This document shows, piece by piece, positions 1 to 11,948 of a stretch of 64,000 bases of DNA. The stretch's first letter is position 1, and each line of letters starts with the position of its first letter. The translations under genes and the position numbers were made by a program. The DNA comes from Haliclystus octoradiatus (taxonomy: Eukaryota > Cnidaria > Staurozoa > Stauromedusae > Haliclystidae). Under the pieces are notes generated by a model. It was not told where the DNA came from, did not search any database, and saw only the letters and a program-made list of their open reading frames with translations. Where the stretch lies: the NCBI GenBank assembly GCA_916610825.1, contig OU744447.1:29214561-29278560 (forward strand), given 5' to 3'.

Positions 1-1600
1 ATTTTATTCACAAAGTGTGATGCATCATGAAGCGAAAAAGCTAGGCTCTGCGAGCGAATGAGTTTTAGCTTCTTATATTAATAGTAATGTCTGCTTGTAA
101 ATAAATTATATGTATATGTGTGATCTGTCCGCGACTATGTACGTCTCACTATTGAAATAATACAGATATTGCGTTGTCGGGAAATTATGCAAACATTTGT
201 GTCGAGATAATCATGTACAGTAACATGTTTGTTGTATGAATATTATCGTATTCTGGCGCTGTTTTGAAATAATGATCTTCCCTTGCTACTTTGTTTGATA
301 ATAATAATGATAATATAATAATCTTAATAGCTGGATTGTTTCACACCAGTTCTTGGTATAGTGCTCAATGAAATTAATCAGAGCATTTATATAAAATGAG
401 AGTCAAAAATAAAACATTCTAGATTTCCGCAACTTCAAGGTTCACACCAGAAGGTGATCATCAGGCAATTCATTTCAACTATACTTTATTTGATATAATG
501 GTTTTAACAAATTTAGAGATTTGATAAATTTCATAGGTTGATAATCTAGCATGTAGATAAATTTTTCGAAGAAGAATTGAAATCTCCAGAAAGAAAACGC
601 TTTGTTTTTAATTTAATTTGCGAGAAAGAAATTTGAACAGGTGGAATTAAATACGTATAAATCAGTTCAGTTTTATAATAATTAAAATGATAAAAAATAA
701 TGAATTGCTTTGAATTACTGGAATAAGTAAACAAGATAAAATATGTTTTGAAATCGGAGAAACTTAGACCTGTTTCCTGTTGTGGTGAAGTCAGCAATCT
801 ACAGCGGGGCACAAACGTTTAAAATTAAACAGATTTGAGGTCCTTGAATTACTAATGAAACAAAACGCTGTTCATTAATTATCTTACTATTTATCTTAAA
901 ATTGAAACGCAAACATTTCATTTCTTTTAAAAGGGCTACTTCAGTATATAGCTTGTGAGAACATTGATAAAACAGTAGTTTTGTTTTGGAATCAAAATCT
1001 ATCACGGGGCATAAAAAGAAATCAATTTTGCAGAAAAAAATAAAATGACGTCAGCGTCCCACTTTTTCGAAAAAAATTCAAGGATCGCAGAGATTATTAA
1101 AGCGTCTACAAAGAAATTAAGAAGTTATATTCAAGCACATTTGATTCAATGAAAGTAAACTAAATTGAAAATCAACCGTATGACTTGTGATAAATAGTAA
1201 TTATATTATTTCTAGCGTTCAAGAATATTTTTCAGCTTCATTCAGTTATGAAGAAGTAAGGTGAATTCAACAACATTTCAATGGTTTTGAAAAATGTAAC
1301 AAACCTTGTTTTTCACGAATAATAAAAAGCAAAATATCTCCGAACAAGCAGCCGTTCGAACAACATTTATATACATAATCACGGGTTCCGTGAGATTATA
1401 TACCAATTAGCAAGTTAACATGCAAATTTGATGATAATGTGCAAATTTATTGTAAATATAATAATATGCAAAGTGACATTTTTTTTATTCAAAAATCATT
1501 AAGAACGCTCGCTACCCTAAAGTCGAAGCTGAAATGAATGAATGGAACAAGGATTTTATAGAAATTTTGGAGAAAAATAATATTGATAAATCAAGAACAA
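1..1600. other. no gene seen, AT-rich
   Basis: I see no supported coding exon, RNA gene or clear repeat boundary here. Short open frames on both strands have no recognisable motif and low-complexity composition. The sequence is typical AT-rich intergenic or intronic DNA. Confidence 0.5.
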
Positions 1601-2337
1601 AGCTGAAGAGGGAGACTTGCTGGAGTTATGTATTTATTTGCATTTAAACGTGAGATTTTATCTAAACTTGATAGTGAAAGTGATAGTGCAATTCATCTTG
1701 TAATTCCCGCCATCAGTCTAAGTCATTTAAATCAAAGCCTCCTGGAAACATTACCTGTGCCATTATCCGATGTCGACGCCGGTCTGTCACCTTCAGTAGA
1801 GTTAAGTGGGTGTAATGTAAACGATGCAGTTGTTGCTAACAGCAACGAAATCCAACATTGTCCAAAGACAAAGAAAATACTGTTGTTACTAGAAACGGAA
1901 ATCAACGGTTTAACACGAAAAAAGACTGTTCCGAAATTTGAGGCAGTTAATCTTATTTTATGATTTTCAATCCATTCAGCGCATTCACCCTTTCAGAATT
2001 GTGCCCTGGGCCAATGCACGAGAATTGTGTAATGAAATGGTAAGATTCTGATTGCTTCATCTCATTTGGCTATAGTCTTTAAGAGGAATCATTGCAGATG
2101 CCTGATAGCCATCTTCTAGGGGTAAGGGAGCAAATAAATGACAAGGAGACGAATCAACATCTCTGAGATCAAATGTACATACAAAATTCATTTTTAATCT
2201 ATCAAAATCAAAAAGCTGATAGGGCAGACAAGATCCCAGAGCTACTACAGAGAACCAAATACAGTGCTTTGATGATCACTCCCTTCTTGGTCTTCAAGCA
2301 AGTGAGTATAGGGTGGTGAGTTTTCATAAGTTTCCAT

Positions 2338-2787
2338 TTAAGATGTGTGGTCCATTGTGTTAGCAGATGATATTATACCATTACCATTGACACAGCTTCG
2401 AGCTTCATAGAGTTTACAAACAACAGGTGCCCTCTTTCTTGAACTGTCAATAGCATCGGTTGCAGCTTTGGCAAAATGTGTACCCATCACTTGCATTGGA
2501 GCGATTGTACGTTGCCTAGGTATGTTTCTATGAGGTAAACTTTTGCAAGATTCATCAGTTTGTAGTTGCAATGGCCACCACTTCCAGCCTTGCAAGAGCA
2601 ATGTGCCTTTGTAGGCTAAGCAGCTTGATTTATCTCTTTTATACATATAAATATAGTATGTGGCTCTTCATTCTTCCTCATTGATCTGTGGCATCTGGCA
2701 CGAATAAATCCACGATCACAGTCATCCTTTTTAGAAATCAAAACACCGTGAACATATCTCTCTTTGAAGAACTTGTAGCTTTTAACG
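2338..2787 (-). pseudogene. decayed SWIM zinc-finger protein fragment
   Basis: On the minus strand one frame reads a conserved-looking stretch (YKFFKERYVHGVLISKKDD and on through RARCHRSMRKNEEPHT). A +1 frame then gives AHCSCKAGSGGHCNY, which matches the SWIM zinc-finger pattern CxCxxGxxGxCxH apart from a final H-to-Y change. The first frame resumes with ESCKSLPH, then a basic stretch and VVCKLYEAR. This order (SWIM finger, then a CxSLPxxW/H-type block, then a CKLYEAR block) is that of the large SWIM-domain proteins, often linked to YqaJ-like exonucleases, that are abundant in invertebrate genomes and frequently transposon-borne. The piece between the finger and ESCKSLPH is missing and there are at least two frameshifts and a stop, so it is not functional. 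No start or splice sites were identified. Confidence 0.55.
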
Positions 2788-3446
2788 CCAGTACTACTTT
2801 CACCAGGTGAAAAAAGCCAACACGCTCAAGTAGATGGAGTAAATTGAGGAAAGCCTATTATCGACTTTGAAAGATTAAAATTAACAGTAGTCCAACAACG
2901 ACAACAGTTTGCGTGGTTTTACAACAGCTACTGTCCAACTTCGTGCAGCGACCGCCATTTTTCTCTACAAAAACACCCAGTATTGACCACGTGACCACCC
3001 ACTCGAAACTTAGCTGAATTGGTCCATTCAAATTATCCTTCAACGCATTTACAGCAATCTGCTCCAAACAATGGTCCACCACTCAATCCCAGCAATATTT
3101 GCTCTAATAACCTTTCAAACCCCAGTCCTATTTCAAATTACTATTTTTTAGACCGACGGGTGACTCAATTGACCCTAAACGAGGCAAAATATCTCAGATA
3201 GAGATTCAAATCCGAAGTCTAACACTAATTATGATGAACTCTTTACAATATCAGCAAAAGAACTGCCAAATGTAAAATATTATTAAATCAATGCCCGTTC
3301 TTTGATGAACAAATTACCCATTTTCTATTCATTATCACAATCTAACATCTATGATTTAATATATATCACTGAAACCTGGCTCTCATCGTCAAACCACGAT
3401 CCACTTATTCTCGATGGGAACAATTACACTATCACCCGCAAAGACA

Positions 3447-3447
3447 G

Positions 3448-3485
<38 letters not shown>

Positions 3486-4126
3486 TTATTCAGAACCTTT
3501 AAGTTATACAATTTTTTTTCAAAGGACTGATACATAGCTAAGTTAACAGGAAAACAGACATTAAGTAAAAAAACAGGTATAAATAACAGGAAAGAGTGGT
3601 AAGTATAAAGTATATCAAGAAAGTAAGTGCTTCTCAACGAGACGTTTGAAAGTAGGCCTGCTTTGGACTTCCTTCATTGCAGACGGTAGATCGTTCCACT
3701 TATGCGCACCAGCATCTTGAAATGAATGACGATGGCTCGACTTGATGTAAATGTCATTGTGGGCGTGAGATCTTGTTCTGGTGGAATACGGCAGTTGGAA
3801 AAAGTCGGAAAGCAAAGGAGGAGTTAGTTTGAATTTAATTTTATGAGTGAACATTAGTTGATGCGATGTTATTCTGTCTCTAACAGAAAGCCAACCTAGT
3901 TGACTTTGCATATCAGAGACACGAGTGCGATAGTTAAAACAGAGCACTGTCCTCATTCCTCTGTTTTGCAATCTCTGGAGGCGATCTAGATGTTCGGTTT
4001 TACAGTTTCCCCATACGACAGCGCAGTAGTCAAAGTGTGGCAAAACAATGGTGTTATAAATCATTGACCAATGTGCAAATGATTTGAGATCCGATGTAAG
4101 TATAATACCAAGATCTTTGATCTTAT
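3447..4126 (-). mobile_element. LINE B 3' fragment inserted in LINE A
   Basis: A 5'-truncated LINE on the minus strand. An intact 149-codon frame (4064 down to 3615) encodes the RT C-terminal domain, with LPHFDYCAVVWGN, a basic LQRLQNRGMRTVL stretch and a W-DLP motif. The 3' end carries a (TGA)n tail, seen as TCA repeats on the plus strand at 3448-3487, as is usual for CR1/L2-type elements. The pentamer AGACA occurs at 3442-3446 and 4127-4131, on either side. The first 61 bp of the insert (4061-4121) do not belong to LINE B. They are nearly identical to LINE A at about 5920-5980 in the element's own orientation. Confidence 0.8.
3448..3487. repeat. (TCA)n microsatellite, LINE B tail
   Basis: Thirteen or so TCA/ATC units in a row. 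They sit exactly at the 3' terminus of minus-strand LINE B and are best read as its retrotransposition tail. Confidence 0.85.
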
Positions 4127-6597
4127 AGACACTTGTACTAAAGGTAGTGCTGTTGCTATTCTAATTAAAGAATCCATTTCAGTCACTTCAATTGAGTTGG
4201 AAGTTGCAGAACCGAATATTGAGCATATCATCATTGACGTGAATCTCTATCCTATCGTTTCCGTATAGTTTGTATTTACCATTCAACTTTATCGTCATCC
4301 TCGATTACTTCAACGCAATCCCTTTGATCTGTGATCGACCAGTGCTGTTTATCTACAAACTTATACCATGTTTCATTGCAGGCGATTTTAATTTTAATAT
4401 GATTGATTAGTCAATTCCTGCATCCTATGGAGGTCACGATGAATTTGTTTATGCAGTTGTTACAAACAATCTAACACAAATTATCGATGAACCTACTAGG
4501 TCAGAAAATATCTTAGATTTAATACTATGTTCTAATCCTGATAAGATATTCGAATTCAACGTAGGTCACTTTTGGAAAGCGGACTATGAATGTATCCGTC
4601 TTTATTTATCTTCGATTTATTGACGTTTGATATTATATCAAAATATGTACCTACATCACTTCCTAACAGAAGGAAAGCTAAACGCCCGAAATCTATCCGT
4701 TCTCTTGCATTAAAAAGTTTTGTATCGTCAATACGAAAGGCTGGTCAAAGAGTTACAAGTACAACGAGAGCAATCACTAATATACAATAATTCCCTTTCA
4801 AATCTGTATTCTTTTGTTAACAACAAACTACAAACGAAGCCATCCATACCTCCATTGAAGAAGGATAACGACAATTTTACTTCAAATGGTTTTACAAAAG
4901 CTACTTTATTTAATAACTTCTTTGCAAGTGTTTACACGAAAGACAACAATGATACACCTTCATTTCCAAGTATAGTCAGTGATGACGTCTCGTTTGGTTT
5001 TACAGAGTTTTCATTTGATAGAGTTTACGATGCCCTTAAAGACCTTCCAACATCATCATCTAGATCACCTGACAGTTATCCTGCTATTTTTTTAATCTGT
5101 TGCAGCAGAGATTGCAGCTCCTTTGTCTTATTTGTATGAAATTTCCTTGAAAACTGGCATATTACCAACAAGTTGGAAATTTGCAATAATTAATCCAGTA
5201 GCTCTTCTAATCGCACCAACTTACAGACCGATTTACCTTATTTGTATTATGTGTAAAGTAATGGAGTCAACTATTGTCAAAAACATGGTGTCGTATTTGT
5301 TTAAGTTCAATTTAATTTTAAAAAGTAATACAGCTTTCTTGCCAATAGATAAACAATTACTCAATTGGTAGTAGCAATAAACCAAATGGTGTGAGTCTCT
5401 AAATAAACGACAAAGACTCGATAGTGTATATATCGACTTCAGTAAAGTTTTCGACACTTTTTGTCATTCAAAACTATTATTAAAGCTACAAAGCTATGGA
5501 ATTTGTTTTGAAATGTTCACTTGGATAACGTCATTTTACTCTAATCGTACTCAGAAGGTGTGTGTTGGCAATTCATTATCTGACACTCTTCCTGTTATTA
5601 GTGGAGTTCCCCAAGGATCGGTCCTTGGACCAATTTTATTCATTATCTACATTAGCGATATAGTTAGCTGCTTACACGATGGATGTGACGCGATGGATGT
5701 GATGGAAGTTGTATGCTGACGATGCAAAGTTTTATTATGGGAGGAAAGATAGCAATGCCATGCTCCTCATAAAAACATTGAACAACTTTACATCATGGCT
5801 GAAAAATGGCAGCTAAAAATTGCTTTTAACAAGTGCAGCGGCGTGTTATCTGTTTGCAGCCTAAAATCACCAAGCAATATATATTCCTTATGCAACAATG
5901 AACTGCAACAAGTGTCACACATCAAAGATCTTGGTATTATACTTACATCGGATCTTAAATCATTTGCACATTGTTCAATGATATAGTATCAAAAGCATAT
6001 TCTCGCTGTTACGTAATATTAAAATGTTTTATTTAAAAAATTTTATTTCTGCTTATGTCTGCCTTTAAAAGATATGTCAGGCCCTTATTGGAATCATCGC
6101 GCCCGGCTTGGAGCCCGCATTTGGCTAAAGACATCAAATTACTTGAAAGTGTACAAAGGTCGTTTACCCGGAGAGTTTGCGGTTTTGCAAATATTAATCA
6201 TGTGGACTATGCAGATCGATTAAATAAATTAGACATAGAATCGCTAGAATTTCGGCGTATAAAAGCTGATCTTTCCCTTATTTACAAAATTGTACATGGT
6301 ATTGCAGATGTTCCATTTGATCAGATGTTTAAAATTGAATCTTCAATATTAATATGTATTGGTAAAACAGACATATGTAAGGTAATACCTTGATGGAATT
6401 CTTTATCAGAAAATCTTTTTCTACCTTTAAAAGGGGTCATGATGAGACAAGCCTCTCATCTTTTTGCAAGGTATTTTCGTAATTTACGGCATTTAGTAAT
6501 TATAAAACAATGTTATGTAAAACAAACAATAATTTTGCATGATTAAATTTATATTAATTTTTTATTAACATCAGTTGTAACTAGGCTACATTTTAGT

Positions 6598-6797
6598 GAG
6601 AGATCATATTATGTGGCTCTCCTTTGTTTTGCCTGTCAATTTTGACAAAATAAATAATTGAAATGAAAAAGTATAGATCCCATCGCTAGAGTGAATAAAA
6701 TGCCTAGACTGTAGGGCTTTCAATAATGTTACTATTTTATAGCCTGCGAGATTTGAACTCTTGAAGTAAATTATATTTATGATATTTTCAAGGCTAA
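6598..6797. other. spacer between LINE A and MITE
   Basis: AT-rich spacer with no recognisable coding sequence. It ends in the TAA trinucleotide (6795-6797) that is duplicated on the far side of the next element. Confidence 0.4.
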
Positions 6798-7556
6798 AGC
6801 CGGTTTTCCACTGCACCAAAAATGTCGCGCGCAGAGACAATTGTCGCGCGAAGAATGTCGATCGAAAAACGTTAGTGATTTCCACACAAATGAGAATTCT
6901 TTCGACTTTATAGCGCCGTAGTCCAATTAAACAAAGTATGGCTGCTTTCAACGATTACGTTTGTTGGCAATTTAAATACTTACAATGGAAGGCAGTGAGC
7001 AAATGTTTTGTTTAAAAATTAACTATTACCAGGAATTGGAATATACATATTTTGTTATGAGATGATTACTTATGTTTATTGGGCTGTGCGAGAACAGTGT
7101 GAAAGGAAAAGTTTCAAAGATAAATTCCACTTATTGCTCCCTGGTTTCAACTTGTTATGAATAATTCTCAGCTGTTCAGAATCTGTTTGAGTATGTCTGC
7201 AATTCTGCAAATTATTAAATGTTCTTCGCAATGCTCAGACTCACATTGAAATAAATGTGAAAGTTTGAATATTTTGAAAAGGGCGAAATGTTCAATTTTA
7301 ATTTTGGGACACAAGTCTGGACATTCTAGTCTCATTCCGAATGATCTCAAAATAACTAGCTATTTGATTGGCTTGCGACATTTTGCGCTCTGGCGACATC
7401 AAAAATGTTTAAAATTTTTCGAACTACATTTTTTCTCTCGGTGACATGTGGCGACATCGCCTGGCGACATTTTGACGTCATAAGACTACTACTCCGCATG
7501 CACAGTCTCAGGAATGTCGCTTCGTGCGACATTTTTTGTGCAGTGGAAAACTGGCT
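6798..7556. mobile_element. PIF/Harbinger-like MITE
   Basis: Terminal inverted repeats begin AGCCGGTTTTCCACTGCAC at 6798. The reverse complement of the right end is AGCCAGTTTTCCACTGCAC, ending at 7556. TAA flanks both ends (6795-6797, 7557-7559), the 3-bp TWA-type target duplication typical of PIF/Harbinger. Subterminal GTCGC/GCGAC motifs recur at both ends. No transposase frame is present, so the element is non-autonomous. Confidence 0.75.
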
Positions 7557-8006
7557 TAAGAATCGGAGATTTTTTGACTTCTACAGATGTTTTTGAAGAT
7601 TTGCAACCGCTTTCTCTGTCTGTTAGATGTTTTGATTTGAGGACTTGAATAATGTTTGCATAAGTTAATTACAAACTCGCAGCAAGTTTATCACATCAAT
7701 ATTTTTCCTTCAATATTTTTACATCATTGCCGTCTTGTCGTTCAACTAACCTTCTAAATTCAGCAAGACCTCCAGAAAGAGGAGGAATAATATTTAGTTT
7801 ACATAATTCTATTCGATCTTCTTTCTTTCTTTGTTAAAATTATTGCAACAATTTTACATTACTACTCGTCTATTTTTTATGTTTTATAGTCTTACTTCTT
7901 AACAAGAAAATGTATGTAAGGCTCCAACAATGTATTTTATGGCCCATTTTATGATTAATTATTCGCTCGAATCCTTATTTATTCAAATCAGAGTTGGCTG
8001 ACTTAA

Positions 8007-8503
8007 GCCCCGGCCAAATGACTTTCTATTTCGCCAACATTCATGAATTCAACAAAATCCGATGAAATAAAAAGTCATTGGCCATCCTTACCTATTCGGA
8101 TTTTGTTGGCTGGTGTTGAATTTGGATTTTGAATACATTCAAAAATTTCTCCAACATTCATCGGATTTTGTTGAGTTCTATTGTTCTTTATCGATGTTGG
8201 CGAAGTGGCCAAATGGCTTTTTATTTCGACAACATTGTTGAATTTTGTTGAAAATATGAACCTTCCTCTGATTGGTCAACAAAGACGTAGCTTGTCTCAG
8301 GATTGGTGGGCTCGATTGACTAGCCTCCAAGCCTCAAGATACCAACCGCTGTTGACGAAAATGAACTCAACAAAATGCGATGAATGTTGGCGAAAATAAA
8401 AGTCATTTGGCCACCCTCAAGATGTTGGCGAAAAATCGCAAAAATCCATCACCGGGATTTTATCCGATGAATGTTGGTGAAATAAAAATGTCATTTGGCC
8501 AGG
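8007..8503. mobile_element. palindromic MITE, GGCCAAATGAC ends
   Basis: The left end reads CCCCGGCCAAATGAC and the right end is its near inverse (TCATTTGGCCAGGG). Inside, a unit of about 35 bp containing AAAGTCATTTGGCCA and GATGAATGTTGGCGAAA recurs in both orientations (about 8070-8110, 8200-8245, 8380-8420, 8465-8500). The whole element therefore folds on itself several times. No coding potential. The superfamily is not assigned. Confidence 0.6.
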
Positions 8504-8529
8504 GATTCAGTATAGTTTCTTTGACAAGA

Positions 8530-9240
8530 CAGAAAATTTAAGTATCCATTCTCCAAAGTCAATTCGCTCCCACTCTCTACAGAAACATCTCGCTTATCGC
8601 AACTCCATAGTACAGAAGAAATTGAAAGCATAATTGTATTAAGAGTATACCTAAAGAGTTAGAAAATGCAGTAACAAAATCAACATTGAACGTGAAAAAG
8701 TCTTACAGAGAAGTATCGTTTTCTCTGTTTATTCTTTTGTTAATAGTAAACTACAATCACACCCTTCCATGTAACTGATGTACAAAATGATATCGGAGAT
8801 AAAGTAACAGATCTGTTATATAAAGTGGAACGTTTTTAATAATTATGTTGCTACAGATATTACCCAAGAACCAAGATGATGCAACAATACTGAGTTCATA
8901 CAACAAGTCGATTCTTTATCGTTTATAAACTTTTCGTCGTATCCCATAAGAAAATGTTTTTAGTGGAGATCCTAATTTATTAATGAAAGCATATAAACTA
9001 TACGAAGTCCACTTTTAGAAATGTATCTCCAGAATTTTGTTCATGCTTAGTAAAAGATAGCAAGAGCATTGAAAGGGTACGGCAAATATTTATTAGTCAT
9101 ATATGCCACATTAAACGTTTTTACGGACAGACTTTTAAAACTCGAATGATCTATATTGACATAATTAATTTGTTAGAATCAAGGTGAATCAGAAGTAATT
9201 AATTATGCTGTAGAAAATTGTAAATAATTGTAATAAATTA
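8530..9240 (+). pseudogene. LINE A family fragment
   Basis: The endonuclease-RT linker matches LINE A. Both copies show a SIRS block followed about 100-200 bp later by YSFVN-(N/S)-KLQ (here about 8735-8760). Beyond it are short in-frame pieces such as LERVQR-like residues near 9070, as in RT C-termini. Many stops and frameshifts. Boundaries are approximate. Confidence 0.5.
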
Positions 9241-9527
9241 ATTGTAAACTGACAAATTCAACATGTCACCAAATATCAATTTATAAATCGTGATGTCACT
9301 CAGTCCGTGGTGGAAGAACTTATACAAGAGAAGGCGGTTAAAGCTAGCCTTTCATTACTGTCATTCAAATCTGAATTGGAGAATGAAAATTTGGAGGGTT
9401 TATGTAAAGTTTATAATATTTCAATCCTATAACATCATTTAGTTATTTTTAATATATGATGGTAATTCAAGGATATATATAACAGGAGGTTTGCTCTTCC
9501 CTGTATAATATGGTCAACATATTTTCC

Positions 9528-9890
9528 TCAACTATCGACGCCTAAGTGATATCTCATTGACGTTTCTCTGCCTCTGTGATAAGGCTGATAAAATACCTGA
9601 CCATTATTACTTGATGTTCTCAAGAAGATCTTGAATGCACTACGGTAGAAACAATATCTTCCTTCTGCTTCCCTGTAAGCGACTGTACCGCATAGGAATA
9701 TATCGTTTTGAGCAATGAATTTGTATGTAGTGAGATATTTAACAACTACGTAAATTATAAACTCTGGAGTTCGTGGTGATATTTTGACACAAGACATTTG
9801 GATATTATTGATATTCTGCTCCGGTCTTTTTACGTAGCTATTATTGTCGATTAATGGAACCATTTGACTGATTATTTGATTGAAATTCAA
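9528..9890 (-). CDS. unrecognised 120-codon open frame
   Basis: I do not recognise this frame. Its C-terminal half (YCFYRSAFKIFLRTSSNN, then GQVFYQPYHRGRE) has a varied protein-like composition rather than low-complexity sequence, which is why it is listed. There is no signal peptide, no clear splice acceptor before the ATG and no known motif. It may be a fragment of a decayed gene or an accidental frame. Confidence 0.2.
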   Translation of the reverse strand: MNFNQIISQMVPLIDNNSYVKRPEQNINNIQMSCVKISPRTPEFIIYVVVKYLTTYKFIAQNDIFLCGTVAYREAEGRYCFYRSAFKIFLRTSSNNGQVFYQPYHRGRETSMRYHLGVDS

Positions 9891-10473
9891 TTGAATGTTT
9901 TCATCATTCTAGGAATCCCCAATTAGCTACAGTGGCGGATAGCTATCGTCTACTGAATTATTTGCTTGACATGTGAAACTGAGATTCTAAACAATAGCAG
10001 AAGTCCTTGAAACTGAAAATCCAGATAACACAGAATCAATGCGTGAGCAATTGAGCTAATTTGTTAGCTAAATTTCGATACCAAGATAGGCATATTTCGA
10101 GAGTGGGGTGGGCAGCTTGACAGTTTTGAAATCACTAAGTAGCTTTTTTGACCCCTTGGCAATTGTGAGATAATTGTGATTCAAATGTTGATTCTAAAAA
10201 ATTGCCACTTTTGAGGGTAGAGGGGATCAGACTGGCGTCAAGCTACCCCTCGCTTGGTTTTGCTAACTATAGTGCTATTTTTGTGTGAGCAATGTTTTGC
10301 ATTAGCGCAATTGTGAGCTAACTGTGAGCTAAATTTTGGTACCAAAAGACACCAAATTCCGATGGTTGGGGCCAGCATGACAGGGGTTATGTGATCAAAT
10401 AGACAATTCAATTGCGGGATAGTATATACTTATGTAGCAACTTAACAATATATGCTTTCTTTAAACACTCCAG

Positions 10474-10730
10474 GAAATGCCACCGACTGCTTGATATATC
10501 ACAATCATAGACAGTTTTCTACTAAAGATAACGACAATGATCGGAGCGATGCCAATTGTGCAAAAAGCTTTAGAGGAGCATGGTGGTACGGCCATTGCAA
10601 ACATTCAAGTTTAAATGGTCAATACTGGAAAGATGGAACACGATATCACTTGGGAATACTGTGGTCCAAACTATACACTTGGTATCACCTGTTTGATGGG
10701 TCAATCATGAAATTGAGATTCAAACCATGA
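10474..10730 (+). CDS. fibrinogen-related domain, terminal exon
   Basis: The C-terminal part of a fibrinogen-related (FReD) domain, as in ficolins, angiopoietin-like proteins and tenascins, which are secreted and bind carbohydrates or receptors. The 85 codons show the usual order: a GNATD-LIYHN start, FSTKDNDND (Ca-binding segment), NCAKSFRGAWWYGHC with the two disulphide cysteines about 13 residues apart, SSLNGQY, and an aromatic end closing in LRFKP and TGA. The exon starts after a TTTAAACACTCCAG acceptor in phase 1, splitting the glycine codon as expected in FReD genes. The upstream exons are not visible in the preceding kilobase. Either a long intron precedes it or this is a stranded exon. 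The substituted region near W-S-K-L and loss of the usual W-x-x-W spacing are mild divergences. Confidence 0.75.
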
Positions 10731-11948
10731 AATATTTATTTGTATCATATAATTAATAGTGGTATACATAGGGTTTTCCATCACTGGGTAAAGCTATATT
10801 CGAAAAAGTTGATATTTCACACTTAAATATATCATATTTTCACACGCTAAATAACACTTATTAACCAATCACTGACCTCCATGATATGTCACCCTGACAA
10901 CAAGTTTATTTTGCTACTCCTTATCAAACTTCAGAATCTTTCAAAAGTTTCAAATTGAAAACTTTAAATGGTGGAAAGGTTTGAAGCTCGGGGATTGACG
11001 TGTTCTGGCGCAGCAATGAGACCATAGTTCACGAGTATGAACTATTTGTTTAATGTAATTTATATCTAACAATAGGAAAATCCCGCATGAAAGTGGATAT
11101 ATTATGTAAGGCATTTATTGGCCAAATCATGTCTGCACTGAAACAACTAAGTCACCCTCCTTATAGTTGGAGGTATTATTATAGTAAGAATGACAGGAGC
11201 ATAATTATCATTGTATAAATAATTAGTCTCTTATATATTAATCTATTGCTTAATTGAAACAATGCTACTACATGTAAGCAGCGAATGCATATCAATTTGC
11301 AAATGAAATTTCTCAATGCAAATGAAAGTGTGTTAATTTTAATTTTAATAAAACGCGACAGTAGGAGAAAAGTAATAATCTTGCGTTATGGCGAAGAAGT
11401 TATTTGCTGAAATGCCAGGTGTACTTCATAATATAGCTACTATACGGGGATACCACTGTTTTGACTTCATGCTACAATATTATTTTGTTCTCAGTTGTGA
11501 ATCAGAATACTCCCTAGTGTAAGGTGCCCAAATAACATTTTAAATACGAAAGTTTAAGAGATAATATGTTTTTGGCAATTTTTAAATGCTAATGTTAATT
11601 TTTAGAATCATTTCTTGCAAACCTTTTTTAAACTTAATTTTTAGGATGCTAGTATAAGATTTTCAAACGCAGAGCCTCGTACAACCAGGCGTACAACCCC
11701 GGAAAAATTACCAAAATTCTTGTATTAGTAGATGGTGTCGCAATCGATCTTGCAATTTAAAACTTAATATCACCATTGAAAATTTCCAATTTGAGCAGTG
11801 TAGAGAATTAAAAATTATGTCTGTTGATCAGTGTACAAAATCATCCAGAATACCAAGATATACTAAGAATATTGATGTAATTTGCTGTTTTTAATCTCGA
11901 CTCCCTCGACCTACAGAGCCACTTAAATCCTTTTCACTTAAACAACAA
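10731..11948. other. no gene seen
   Basis: AT-rich sequence after the fibrinogen exon. No exon or RNA gene supported. No canonical polyadenylation signal stands out immediately downstream of the stop at 10728-10730. Confidence 0.4.

Larger units (their letters stand above)
3019..6560 (+). mobile_element. LINE A, CR1/Jockey-like, decayed
   Basis: This is a non-LTR retrotransposon with apurinic endonuclease and reverse transcriptase, both broken. Endonuclease: a block at 3280-3446 ends in the ITETWLSS motif, and the domain resumes after LINE B at about 4132 with TKGSAVAILIKES. The linker is at 4680-4900. RT: YRPI-type block near 5225, IDFSKVFDT near 5430, ISGVPQGSVLGPILF near 5600, and the catalytic YADD at 5718-5729 in a different frame from its neighbours. 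The C-terminal maturase-like tail is at 6055-6393. At least five frameshifts or stops separate these blocks. The start at 3019 is approximate. A second piece of the same family lies at 8530-9240. Confidence 0.85.

Noticed and set aside
1628..1963. 111-codon plus-strand frame, with an HTH-like stretch just upstream (YPKVEAEMNEW)
   Set aside because: No consistent frame links the two parts and neither has a convincing family match. Left out as a gene.
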